This document shows positions 41,292-51,479 of a stretch of DNA of 64,000 bases, piece by piece. The notes below the pieces were generated by a model that did not search any database, had not been told where the DNA came from, and saw only the letters and a list, made by a program, of their open reading frames with translations. Source of the stretch: Alcanivorax sp. DG881 (GTDB lineage: Bacteria > Pseudomonadota > Gammaproteobacteria > Pseudomonadales > Alcanivoracaceae); the NCBI RefSeq assembly GCF_000155615.1, contig NZ_DS989915.1, positions 1,656,590 through 1,720,589 of the forward strand, written 5' to 3'. Each line of letters opens with the position of its first letter. Position 1 is the first letter of the stretch. Made by a program: the position numbers and the translations under genes.

Positions 41292-41828
41292 TTATCCTTG
41301 TGGGTGAGAGTCCAAACAAGCGAGCACGTCATCGGCGACCTTTTTCAGGTTGCCGGATGCGGTCGAGACGACATGGTGAGCCACCTGCCGGTAGAGCGGG
41401 TCGCGCTCAGCGAACAGGGTCTCAAGCCGCGCCCTGGGGTCTGCCGTTTGCAGCAGCGGACGGCCTTTGTCATTGCGGGTGCGCGCCAGCTGAATGTCTA
41501 CCGGCGTCCACAGGTAGACCACACAACCGCGCTCATGGAGAAAGGTGCGATTTTCCGGGGTCACCACAACCCCGCCCCCGGTCGCCAGCACGATGCCGGA
41601 CTCCCGGGTCAATTCGTCGATAACATCCTGCTCTCGTCGCCGGAATCCCGCTTCACCTTCCATATCGAAGATCCAGGGAATGTCCGCCCCGGTCTTCTCC
41701 TCAATCACACGATCTGAGTCGAAAAACGGGCGATCCAGCAGCTGGGCAAGATGCCGGCCCAGGGTGCTTTTACCTGCACCCATGGGCCCGACAAGAATCA
41801 AAGGAACAATAGAATTAGTCTTGATCAC
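41292..41828 (-). CDS. aroK: Shikimate kinase
   Basis: 178 aa, GTG start at 41828 overlapping the pilQ stop as GTGA. Phosphorylates shikimate. Walker A GPMGAGKSTLGRHLA (about 14-28), DSDRVIEEKTGADIPWIFDMEGEAGFRRRE (substrate site) and ATGGGVV (about 79-85). The pilQ-aroK-aroB link is the usual pseudomonad arrangement. Confidence 0.97.
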   Translation of the reverse strand: MIKTNSIVPLILVGPMGAGKSTLGRHLAQLLDRPFFDSDRVIEEKTGADIPWIFDMEGEAGFRRREQDVIDELTRESGIVLATGGGVVVTPENRTFLHERGCVVYLWTPVDIQLARTRNDKGRPLLQTADPRARLETLFAERDPLYRQVAHHVVSTASGNLKKVADDVLACLDSHPQG

Positions 41829-43993
41829 CGATTAGCCAAAGCATCCTTCATCAACCGTGGCGTAATAAAGATCAGCAGCTCCTGCTTGTTATCACGATTC
41901 ACGGTCTTCCTGAACAGGTTACCAATCCACGGCAAGTCACCCAGGAAAGGCGTCTTGGTCACGGAATTGATCTTCTCCTGCTGGAAGATACCACCAAGCA
42001 CCACCGTCTCGCCATCATTGACCAGCACGGAGGTTTCCACCCGGTTGGTGTTGATCGCCGCGGAACCGTCTGAACTAAAGGAGTCATTGTTCACTTTCAG
42101 CGTCATGATGATATTGCCATCTGGCGTGATATGCGGTGTTACCTCAAGGCGCAGCTCCGCTTCCACAAAGTCGATGGACGTAGCGCCCGAGGACGTGGCC
42201 ACCTCAAAAGGCACCTGCTGACCGGATGCGATCACCGCAGGCTGCTGATCTGCCGTCAGCACCTTCGGAGTAGCCACCAGCTCACCATGGCCTTCCGCTT
42301 CCAGCGCGGAAAGTTCAAGTTCGATCAGGCCGGAGGCAAGAGAGGTGAAGCCGACTGCAAATCGCGAGGCATTGGCAGAATCCACCCCCAGATCGACAAT
42401 CAAATCGTCATCGTTCTCGATATCTTCAAATAAATAATCATCAGGACCGAAATCCACGTCATCGGGGTCAATAGCGGGACTGGCCGCAAAGGCTGCCCCA
42501 TCAATATTGGTCTGATGCAGATTACGCAAGGACTGCAGGCGACCCGAGACACCGTAGGTACGCTGATCCTGCAGCATGGACTCCGCATTGAAGCCCAGCC
42601 CGCCCCAGCGGACGCCAAACTCATCCGTTACGTCGTTGGTTGCTACAACAACGCGGGCTTCGATAAGCACCTGCTGAACAGGAACATCCAGCTGATCAAT
42701 CAACTCACGAATTTCCTCCAGCTTTGCCTGGGTATCCTGAACAATCAGCGTATTGGTCCGCTGATCGACAACCACAGAGCCACGACTGGAAACCAGCGCC
42801 TCACCTTTACCGCCAGCATTGGCAATCAACCCTTTCAGCTCCGAGGCGTTGGCATAATTGATATTGATGTACTGGGTGCGCAGGGGCGCCAATGCTTCAA
42901 TTTTCTTCTGGCTTTCCAGCTCCAGCTGCTCACGGGCCGCAATTTCATCCGCAGGCGCAACCAACAGAACGTTACCCACCTGGCGCTTATCCAGCCCCTT
43001 GGTTTTCAGAATCAATTCCAGTGCCTGATCCCAGGGCACATTCTGCAAACGCAGAGTGATACGGCCATCAACCGTATCAGATGCCACCAGGTTCAAGCCG
43101 GTAAAATCGGCGATCAGCTGAAGCACCGAACGCACTTCAATATCCTGGAAATTCAGGGACAACTTTTCGCCGGTGTACTCAAAAGCGTCTTTTTTCTTTC
43201 TCGCCGCTTCTGCCTTGCTGACCGGCTTAACATTAATGCTGAACTCGTTATCCGCCTGGTAGGCCAGATACTCCCACACCCCGGTCGGCTCAATAACCAC
43301 CATGGTGCTACCCTCGGCTGACTGGGTCTCCACCATCTTGACCGGCGTCGCAAAATCGGTCACATCCAGTTTCCGCACCAGCTCATTGGGCACACCTGCG
43401 CCCACAAATCGGGCCACAATCTTGCCGCCCTCTTCTTTCACATCAACGGGAATAGAAGGCTCTGACAGCTTGATAATCACACGACCTTCGCCGCTATCAC
43501 CACGCCGAAAATCAACACCGGTTACAGCTGCTTCGCCAGTGTAATCATCTCCTTGGGTCGCCTGATTCTGCTTATCCACCTGATCGTTACCCAGGAGAAC
43601 GACCAGATCATCCCCTTCGGCACGGGTAGAGTACCCGGTCAACGATTCCAGATTAAAAATCAGTCGTGTTCGGTCTTTTGCTTCAACGATAGTCACGCTG
43701 CGGGCATTACCCGAACCGAGATTTTGCCGCTTGCCAGCGATATCCGTATCGGCGCCAACAAGGTCCAGAGCAATTCGAGCAGGCTGCTCAATACTGTATC
43801 CCTTTACTTCCGGCACCCCCCCTTCAAACTTCAGGCGCACTTCCATGCCGTCACCGGACAGGGAGTTTGCTTCGATCGACTTCAGCGTATCTGCGCCTGC
43901 GACCATAGAGAGAACCGACAGCACCCCTACAGAAAACAGCCCCGCCAGACGCCGGGAAGCGCTCTTTTTTATTGTCAATTTTGCACATTTCAT
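41825..43993 (-). CDS. pilQ: Type IV pilus secretin PilQ
   Basis: 722 aa outer-membrane secretin through which the pilus exits. A signal peptide (about 1-34) precedes two AMIN domains (about 35-260) that bind peptidoglycan, a secretin/TonB short N-terminal domain (about 290-360, KLSLNFQDIEVRSVLQLIADF), an N1 (KH-like) domain (about 370-450) and the secretin barrel (about 480-715), with VPFLG-type KTPFLGDLPWIGNLFR and LLIFITPRL at the end. Last pil gene of the operon. Confidence 0.96.
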   Translation of the reverse strand: MKCAKLTIKKSASRRLAGLFSVGVLSVLSMVAGADTLKSIEANSLSGDGMEVRLKFEGGVPEVKGYSIEQPARIALDLVGADTDIAGKRQNLGSGNARSVTIVEAKDRTRLIFNLESLTGYSTRAEGDDLVVLLGNDQVDKQNQATQGDDYTGEAAVTGVDFRRGDSGEGRVIIKLSEPSIPVDVKEEGGKIVARFVGAGVPNELVRKLDVTDFATPVKMVETQSAEGSTMVVIEPTGVWEYLAYQADNEFSINVKPVSKAEAARKKKDAFEYTGEKLSLNFQDIEVRSVLQLIADFTGLNLVASDTVDGRITLRLQNVPWDQALELILKTKGLDKRQVGNVLLVAPADEIAAREQLELESQKKIEALAPLRTQYININYANASELKGLIANAGGKGEALVSSRGSVVVDQRTNTLIVQDTQAKLEEIRELIDQLDVPVQQVLIEARVVVATNDVTDEFGVRWGGLGFNAESMLQDQRTYGVSGRLQSLRNLHQTNIDGAAFAASPAIDPDDVDFGPDDYLFEDIENDDDLIVDLGVDSANASRFAVGFTSLASGLIELELSALEAEGHGELVATPKVLTADQQPAVIASGQQVPFEVATSSGATSIDFVEAELRLEVTPHITPDGNIIMTLKVNNDSFSSDGSAAINTNRVETSVLVNDGETVVLGGIFQQEKINSVTKTPFLGDLPWIGNLFRKTVNRDNKQELLIFITPRLMKDALANR

Positions 43994-44013
43994 AACTGGG
44001 TCCCCAGCGACTA

Positions 44014-44541
44014 TTATTCGGAAATCGAGACGTTACTGGCGCGTTCCACCCAGCCATCTCGACCATCCGGTACGATTTCAATCAAACTCACCTTGGCTTC
44101 ATTAACCTGCTTGACCAAGCCAAAATTCTTCCCCATATGGCTACCCGGCTTGACCCGAGTTACCGCGCCCGAAGGGTCAGCAACAAGCGCCTGGAGCGGC
44201 TCACCAGGCTTGCTAATGGTCCCAACCATTCTCAGCGTATCCAGCGAGAACCGCTCCAGGTATTCTTTCGGGCGCCCCATATCCGGCTCTACCTTTCGAC
44301 CATCCGGCACGACCAGCAGCTCCTGATCCTGCGGCGGACTAAATGGAGAGCGAAGCTTGTGGGCCGCATACGAATAAGAAGCAATAGGCTTGAATTCAGG
44401 TGGCGGCTCAATCCGTCCCCGAGGCCTTGCCTTGATTTCCTGGAGACGTGCATCCAGTTCTGACAGATTCGCACTGGAACCGCACCCGGCAAGCCCGAAC
44501 AAGGCGACGCAAGCAACAGAAAGAAAGACTATTTTTTTCAT
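44014..44541 (-). CDS. pilP: Type IV pilus assembly lipoprotein PilP
   Basis: 175 aa. Lipobox LAGC (Cys20) with a classic signal peptide. A Pro-rich linker leads to the beta-sandwich domain (about 80-170) with DTLRMVGTI, VADPSGAVTRVKPGSHMGKNFG and LIEIVPDGRDGWVER, as in PilP. It links the inner-membrane PilNO to the PilQ secretin. AAGGGGG box. Confidence 0.95.
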   Translation of the reverse strand: MKKIVFLSVACVALFGLAGCGSSANLSELDARLQEIKARPRGRIEPPPEFKPIASYSYAAHKLRSPFSPPQDQELLVVPDGRKVEPDMGRPKEYLERFSLDTLRMVGTISKPGEPLQALVADPSGAVTRVKPGSHMGKNFGLVKQVNEAKVSLIEIVPDGRDGWVERASNVSISE

Positions 44542-44555
44542 TATCTCACGCCCCC

Positions 44556-45229
44556 TTATTTATTCTTGCCAGAAGAATTCGCGCCACCCGCAGCGCCATC
44601 CTTACTGGAATAACGGTAAGTCTTGGCCGTAATGTCCATTCTCAGCAGCCCCAGGGCAGCCAACTCTTGATTACTATCCGATGGCCGCGTCACCGTAAAA
44701 TCATGCAGCGTCACAATACGAGGCAGCGACGCCACACCGGACACGAATGAACCAAAACCATGGTAGTCACCGATCACCTGAATATTGATTGGAAGTTCTG
44801 CGTAGAACTCCTTTTCAATTTCATTCCTCAGCTCGATGTTTTCAAACTCCAACCCACTCCCCAGACCCGTATGGGTAATATCCTCAAGCAAGCCGGGCAC
44901 CTCGGTATCCTTGGGCAGCTGCTTGAGCAAGGCCCCAAAGGTCTGCTCCATTTCTGCCAACTGCTTACGAAACTGATCAAGATTGTGGGCCTCAAACGCT
45001 TTCTTTTCATACCCTTGCAGCAAGGTCGCTTCTTCTCTTCTTTGCTGCTCAAGCGTCTGATTGGCATCACTGATCGACAGGAAATAACCAAGAACGACAA
45101 CAACAACCAGCACAAGAATGGCCGCCCCAATTTTTATTGGCGTAGGCCAGCCCCCCACATTCTCAAAATCCAGGCTGTTGAGTTCATCCATCAACTCGCC
45201 CAGATCCAGATTTTTCAGCTCAGAGGCTT

Positions 45230-45233
<4 letters not shown>
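44556..45233 (-). CDS. pilO: Type IV pilus inner-membrane protein PilO
   Basis: 225 aa. Short cytoplasmic N-terminus, one transmembrane helix (about 31-51, IKIGAAILVLVVVVVLGYFL), a coiled coil (about 55-105) and a ferredoxin-like periplasmic domain (about 110-205). Forms a heterodimer with PilN. ATGA overlap with pilN. Confidence 0.95.
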
Positions 45234-46881
<1,648 letters not shown>

Positions 46882-46996
46882 TTATTATTGAAGTGTTTTT
46901 TCTTGCTAAAGATACACTTACACGTTTTTTATGTCGAATCACTTTAGGAGTTAGTAATAGCAGAACAGATATTAGATCACAACAAGCATTCCGCCA

Positions 46997-47002
46997 TATA
47001 AT
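46997..47002 (+). promoter_or_regulatory. Candidate -10 box of the PBP1a gene
   Basis: Perfect TATAAT, 61 bp before the ATG. No good -35 is seen at 16-18 bp, so promoter assignment is tentative. It lies in the pilM/ponA divergent spacer. Confidence 0.4.
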
Positions 47003-47062
47003 GACCCACTTCACGGGCCGGCTAGGCCTTTCTACCGATCCCAGCCAGTAGTTGCCGAAAAC

Positions 47063-49630
47063 ATGCGTTTACCCTCCTGGATCCGATACCTGCTGTTACT
47101 CCTTATTGCCGGCGCCGGTGGCGGCCTGACAGCCCTCGCCGCCTGCTACCTCTATCTGGCTCCCCAGCTGCCCCCGGCAAGCCAGATTCGCGAGGTGGAA
47201 TACCAGATCCCCCTGCGCATCTATAGTCGCGATATGAAGCTGATCGCAGAATACGGGGAAAAACGCCGCCAGCCAGTGACTTACGACGAACTGCCGCAAC
47301 CATTGATCCAGGCGGTACTGGCCGCGGAAGACGAGCGCTTCTTCCGCCACAACGGCGTGGACCTGAAAGGCCTGCTGCGCGCCTTTGTGGAATTGGCCCG
47401 TTATCGGGAGATCCGCTCCGGGGGCTCCACCATCACCATGCAGGTGGCCCGAAACTTCTTTCTGGACCGGGAACAGCGCTTTCTGCGCAAATTCAACGAA
47501 ATCGTACTCGCCATCCAGATTGAGCGGGTCCTCAGCAAGGAAGAAATCCTTGAGCTTTACCTAAACAAGATCTACCTGGGGCACCGGGCCTACGGCGCCG
47601 AAGCCGCCTCCCAGGTGTATTACGGCAAGTCCGTGGGCGAACTCAGCCTGCCCCAATGGGCCATGATTGCCGGGCTACCGAAAGCCCCTTCCGCCTATAA
47701 CCCGATCACCAACCCCCAGCGTGCCCAGGTGCGACGCAACTGGATTCTGCACCGCATGGAAGAGACCGGCGCCCTCACCGCCGAGCAGCGCGAGCTGGCC
47801 CAGGCCGCCCCGGTCAGCGCCCGCTTTCATGCCGCCTCGCCGGAAGTGGACGCCGCCTATCTGGGCGAAATGGCCCGCCTGCAGGCCATGGAATTGGTGG
47901 ACGCCAACATCTACACCGACGGCATCCGCATCATCACCACGGTAGACAGCAAGCGCCAGCAGGCTGCGGTCAACGCCCTGCGCAACGGCCTGCACAGTTA
48001 TGACGAGCGCCACGGCTACCGCGGCCCGCTGGCACAGCTGGACATCAGCGACGCCCCGGCCCTGCCCTCGCCCTCCGACGCGGACAGCGAAAAGCCCCCG
48101 GAAGACAGCACCGACAAACCCGTCGTTGCCGAAGAGGCTGAACTGGAAAAGACCATCACCGGTCTTGACCCGGATGTCGCCGCCTGGGCAGAACGCATCA
48201 AGGACCAGCGCCGCATCGGCCCCCTGCAGCCGGCCATCGTTACCGCCGTGGGCGACAAGGACGCGGAAATCCTGTTCCGGGACGGCAAGCGCAGCCCGCT
48301 TGCCTGGAATGATATTCGCTGGGCCCGCCCCCAACTCAACAACAAATATGTAGGCAAGGAGCCCACCCGGGCCGGCGATGTCCTCAGCAAAGGGGACGTC
48401 ATCTACGTCCGCCCCGCCGGCAGTGGCGACGAGCGCCACTGGCGCCTGGCCCAACTGCCCAAGGCCCAGTCCGCACTGATTTCACTGGACCCGTCCAACG
48501 GCGCCATCGTGGCCCTGCAAGGGGGCTACAGCTTCTCTACCTCCAACTTCAACCGGGCCGTACAGAGCGAGCGCCAGGCCGGCTCCGTGTTCAAGCCGTT
48601 CATCTACACCTCCGCCATGGAAAACGGTTTCACTCCGGCCTCCATCATCAACGACGCTCCGGTGGTCTTTGATGACGACAAACTGGAAACCGCCTGGCGC
48701 CCCACCGGAGCCAGCGGCAAGTTTTATGGCCCCACCCGCATGCGCGAAGCCCTGTACCGCTCGCTGAACCTGGTCTCCATCCGCATCCTGCGCCAGATCG
48801 GCATCAGCCAGGCCATGGGCACCCTGAAGCGCTTCGGCCTGCCGGCGGACAAATTCCAGCGCGACCTGTCCCTGGCACTGGGGAGCGCCAGCGTGACCCC
48901 CATGGACATCGCCTCGGCCTACAGCATCTTTGCCAACGGCGGCTACCGGGTAGCCCCCTGGAGCATCGTGCAGATCGAAAAGGACAACGGGGACGTGCTC
49001 TGGAAAGCTCCGGAGGTGATTTTCTGCGAAAGCCCCTGCCGGCCACCGCAGACCGATAACGACTCTCAAACCGACATGGCCGAAGTCGACCCTGTCGACA
49101 CAGCCGATAGCGATGAAAGCCCCCCCCAGCCTCACCAACCACCGCCGGTCATGGCCCCGCGCGCAATCGACGCCCGCATTGCCTGGCTGATGAACTCCAT
49201 ACTGCAAGACGTGGTGCGCCGCGGCACCGGCCACCAGGCTAACGGCCTGGGCCGCCGGGACCTGGCCGGCAAGACCGGGACCACCAACGATCAGGTAGAC
49301 GCCTGGTTTTCCGGCTACTCGCCAGACCTGGTCGCCACCGTCTGGGTCGGCTTCGACAATCCCGCTTCACTGGGCTGGGGTGAGTATGGCGGCAAAGCCG
49401 CCCTGCCCATCTGGATGGATTACATGGGTCCGGCACTGGAAGGCGTTCCCAACCGCCAGCTGGAACAACCCTCCGGCATCGCCACCGTGCGTATCGACCC
49501 GGACAGCGGCCTGCAGGCCCGGCCGGAGAACCCGGACTCCATTCGCGAGTACTTTATCCGCAGCCAGGTCCCCGACATGGAACCGGCAAGAGGGCCAGGC
49601 GGGCACAGCGCACCGGAGCAGATATTTTAA
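47063..49630 (+). CDS. ponA: Penicillin-binding protein 1A
   Basis: 855 aa class A PBP. N-terminal membrane anchor (about 8-32), GT51 transglycosylase (about 55-230) with EDERFFRHNGVDLKGLLRA and the SGGSTITMQVARNFFL motif, an OB-like insert (about 310-420), and the transpeptidase with SVFK (catalytic Ser near residue 509), SLN and KTGTT. A Pro/Asp-rich segment before KTGT (about 670-705) is low-complexity. Builds and cross-links peptidoglycan in the periplasm. Divergent from pilMNOPQ as in pseudomonads. Confidence 0.96.
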   Translation: MRLPSWIRYLLLLLIAGAGGGLTALAACYLYLAPQLPPASQIREVEYQIPLRIYSRDMKLIAEYGEKRRQPVTYDELPQPLIQAVLAAEDERFFRHNGVDLKGLLRAFVELARYREIRSGGSTITMQVARNFFLDREQRFLRKFNEIVLAIQIERVLSKEEILELYLNKIYLGHRAYGAEAASQVYYGKSVGELSLPQWAMIAGLPKAPSAYNPITNPQRAQVRRNWILHRMEETGALTAEQRELAQAAPVSARFHAASPEVDAAYLGEMARLQAMELVDANIYTDGIRIITTVDSKRQQAAVNALRNGLHSYDERHGYRGPLAQLDISDAPALPSPSDADSEKPPEDSTDKPVVAEEAELEKTITGLDPDVAAWAERIKDQRRIGPLQPAIVTAVGDKDAEILFRDGKRSPLAWNDIRWARPQLNNKYVGKEPTRAGDVLSKGDVIYVRPAGSGDERHWRLAQLPKAQSALISLDPSNGAIVALQGGYSFSTSNFNRAVQSERQAGSVFKPFIYTSAMENGFTPASIINDAPVVFDDDKLETAWRPTGASGKFYGPTRMREALYRSLNLVSIRILRQIGISQAMGTLKRFGLPADKFQRDLSLALGSASVTPMDIASAYSIFANGGYRVAPWSIVQIEKDNGDVLWKAPEVIFCESPCRPPQTDNDSQTDMAEVDPVDTADSDESPPQPHQPPPVMAPRAIDARIAWLMNSILQDVVRRGTGHQANGLGRRDLAGKTGTTNDQVDAWFSGYSPDLVATVWVGFDNPASLGWGEYGGKAALPIWMDYMGPALEGVPNRQLEQPSGIATVRIDPDSGLQARPENPDSIREYFIRSQVPDMEPARGPGGHSAPEQIF

Positions 49631-49640
49631 AGAGACGCAT

Positions 49641-49691
49641 CACGCAACATGCAACACGGAAAGGCGTGAAGCGTGTTGCATGTTGCTTGCA
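49641..49691. repeat. Heptad foldback downstream of ponA
   Basis: The left arm steps by 7 through CACGCAA, CATGCAA (49641-49654) and CACGGAA. The right arm steps through GCGTGTT, GCATGTT (49671-49684) and ends at 49691. GCAACATGCAACAC (49644-49657) is the exact complement of GTGTTGCATGTTGC (49673-49686). The T-flanked terminator at 49691 follows directly. Confidence 0.9.
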
Positions 49692-49730
49692 GCCATAAAA
49701 AAACCGCCGAGAGGCGGTTTTTTTATGGCT
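49691..49730. terminator. Bidirectional terminator between ponA and malic enzyme
   Basis: A perfect 18-bp inverted repeat from AGCCAT to ATGGCT with a GAGA loop: A7 then ACCGCC on the left, GGCGG then T7 on the right, so T-runs follow the GC stem on both strands. It serves the convergent ponA and malic enzyme genes. Confidence 0.93.
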
Positions 49731-49741
49731 CGCGTTTCTTG

Positions 49742-51016
49742 CTACAACTCCGGGAAGATCTCGTCCAGCGAGTTCAACGGGTAGTGTGACGGGTAACCCT
49801 TACGGGCCACACCGCAATCCACCGCCGCCCGGGCCACAGCCGCAGACACCTTGCCCAGCAAGCGCGGATCGTTCGGCTTGGGAATAATGTAGTCCGCACC
49901 AAAGGTCAGCGGCTCACCACCGTAGGCATCCAGCACCTCCTGCGGGGGCGCGGTGCGCACCAGCTCGGCGATGGCATGCACTGCGGCGATCTTCATTTCC
50001 TCGGTGATGGAGGTAGAACGCACATCCAGGGCCCCGCGGAACATGTACGGGAAACACAGCACATTATTCACCTGATTGGGGAAATCCGAACGACCGGTGG
50101 CCACAATCGCATCCGAACGCGCTGCCTTGGCCACTTCCGGGCGAATTTCCGGGTCCGGGTTGGCCAGCGCGAAAATGATCGGCTTGGGCGCCATTTTCTT
50201 GACCATTTCCGGGGTAAGCATGTCCGGGCCGGAAACACCGATGAACACATCTGCGTCTTCAACCGCATCATCCAAGGTGCGCTTGTCAGTATCGTTGGCC
50301 AGCGCCGCCTTGTACTGGTTCAGGTCATCGCGACGGCTGTGAATCACGCCTTTGCGGTCCAGCACCAGGATATTTTCCTTGCGCGCGCCCATTTCGATCA
50401 GCAGGCGAACGGACGCCACACCGGCCGCGCCAGCACCCACACAAACAACCTTGATGTCTTCGATACGCTTGCTCTGGATTTCCAGCGCGTTGATCAGACC
50501 GGCACATACCACAATGGCGGTACCATGCTGGTCATCATGGAACACCGGCACATCACACTGCTCTTTGAGGATCCGCTCGATCTCGAAACATTCCGGCGCG
50601 CGGATATCTTCCAGATTGATACCCCCAAAGGTGCGATGGATACGCATCACCGTATCGATAAAGGCCTGGGAATCTTCCGCATCCACCTCGATATCGAACA
50701 CATCGATACCGGCAAACAGCTTGAACAGAATCCCCTTGCCCTCCATCACCGGCTTGGACGCCAGCGCACCCAGGTTACCCAGGCCAAGAATCGCGGTGCC
50801 ATCGCTGATCACTGCCACCAGATTGCCCTTGGAGGTAAAACGGTAGGCCAGCTCCGGCTCCCGGGCGATTTCCCGCACCGGTTCCGCCACACCCGGGCTA
50901 TACGCCAGGCTCAGGTCTCGACTGGTCGCCGCCGGCTTGGTCACCTCGACGCTGATTTTCCCCGGCCGCGGTTTGGCGTGGTATTCCAGGGCCGCCGCTT
51001 TTAAATCCTCGGACAT
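49742..51016 (-). CDS. maeB: Malic enzyme (oxaloacetate-decarboxylating malate dehydrogenase)
   Basis: 424 aa. Converts malate to pyruvate plus CO2 with NAD(P). Malic N-domain (about 15-150) with YSPGVAEPVREIA and GNLGALASKPVMEGKGILFK, then the NAD-binding domain (about 160-400) with HDDQHGTA and VVCVGAGAAGVASVRLL. It lacks the phosphotransacetylase domain of long MaeB proteins, as do the short pseudomonad forms. NADP or NAD preference cannot be read safely, so the gene symbol is tentative. Confidence 0.9.
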   Translation of the reverse strand: MSEDLKAAALEYHAKPRPGKISVEVTKPAATSRDLSLAYSPGVAEPVREIAREPELAYRFTSKGNLVAVISDGTAILGLGNLGALASKPVMEGKGILFKLFAGIDVFDIEVDAEDSQAFIDTVMRIHRTFGGINLEDIRAPECFEIERILKEQCDVPVFHDDQHGTAIVVCAGLINALEIQSKRIEDIKVVCVGAGAAGVASVRLLIEMGARKENILVLDRKGVIHSRRDDLNQYKAALANDTDKRTLDDAVEDADVFIGVSGPDMLTPEMVKKMAPKPIIFALANPDPEIRPEVAKAARSDAIVATGRSDFPNQVNNVLCFPYMFRGALDVRSTSITEEMKIAAVHAIAELVRTAPPQEVLDAYGGEPLTFGADYIIPKPNDPRLLGKVSAAVARAAVDCGVARKGYPSHYPLNSLDEIFPEL

Positions 51017-51069
51017 GCTGGTCTCCGCTTCCCTAGTTGGGATATACAGTGTGTACGCAAGTACTTAAC

Positions 51070-51099
51070 GTAAAAAGCACCCGGCAGGGTGCTTTTTAC
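51070..51099 (-). terminator. Intrinsic terminator of rpmE
   Basis: Perfect 13-bp stem GTAAAAAGCACCC / GGGTGCTTTTTAC with a GGCA loop, 25 bp past the rpmE stop. T-rich on both strands. Confidence 0.9.
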
Positions 51100-51123
51100 A
51101 ATAGGCGCTGTGAAGACGCCGTA

Positions 51124-51342
51124 TCAGTCCTTCTTGCTGCGCATCATGCCAAAGCGCTGCTTGAACTTGTCGATCTGACCACCGCTGTCGGCCTGCTTCT
51201 GCTTGCCAGTATAGAAAGGATGGCAGGCGGAACAAACGTCCAAATCCATGGCTCCACCTTTGGTGGAACGGGACTCGATAACGTTGCCACAGCTACAGGA
51301 ATAGGTCGCTGTCTGGTAATCGGGATGAATCTCTGCTTTCAT
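51124..51342 (-). CDS. rpmE: Large ribosomal subunit protein L31 (zinc-binding form)
   Basis: 72 aa from the ATG at 51342. Contains [20 protein letters not shown] and [15 protein letters not shown] with the four zinc ligands, so this is the C+ form that zinc-starved cells swap for the cysteine-free paralogue. Divergent from priA, the common gammaproteobacterial pairing. A longer in-frame start at 51390 gives an N-terminus unlike L31. Confidence 0.97.
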   Translation of the reverse strand: MKAEIHPDYQTATYSCSCGNVIESRSTKGGAMDLDVCSACHPFYTGKQKQADSGGQIDKFKQRFGMMRSKKD

Positions 51343-51479
51343 TGCTAAGCTCCATTTTGTGTCGCTACCGGCCTCTACGACAGGCACCACACGGCTTGCG
51401 CCTGGGAAAAAGAAGGCGAATCATAACAGCTTGTCCCCATTCCGCAAGCGCAAAGCCGCCGCTGGCTCCAGGAAATTCC

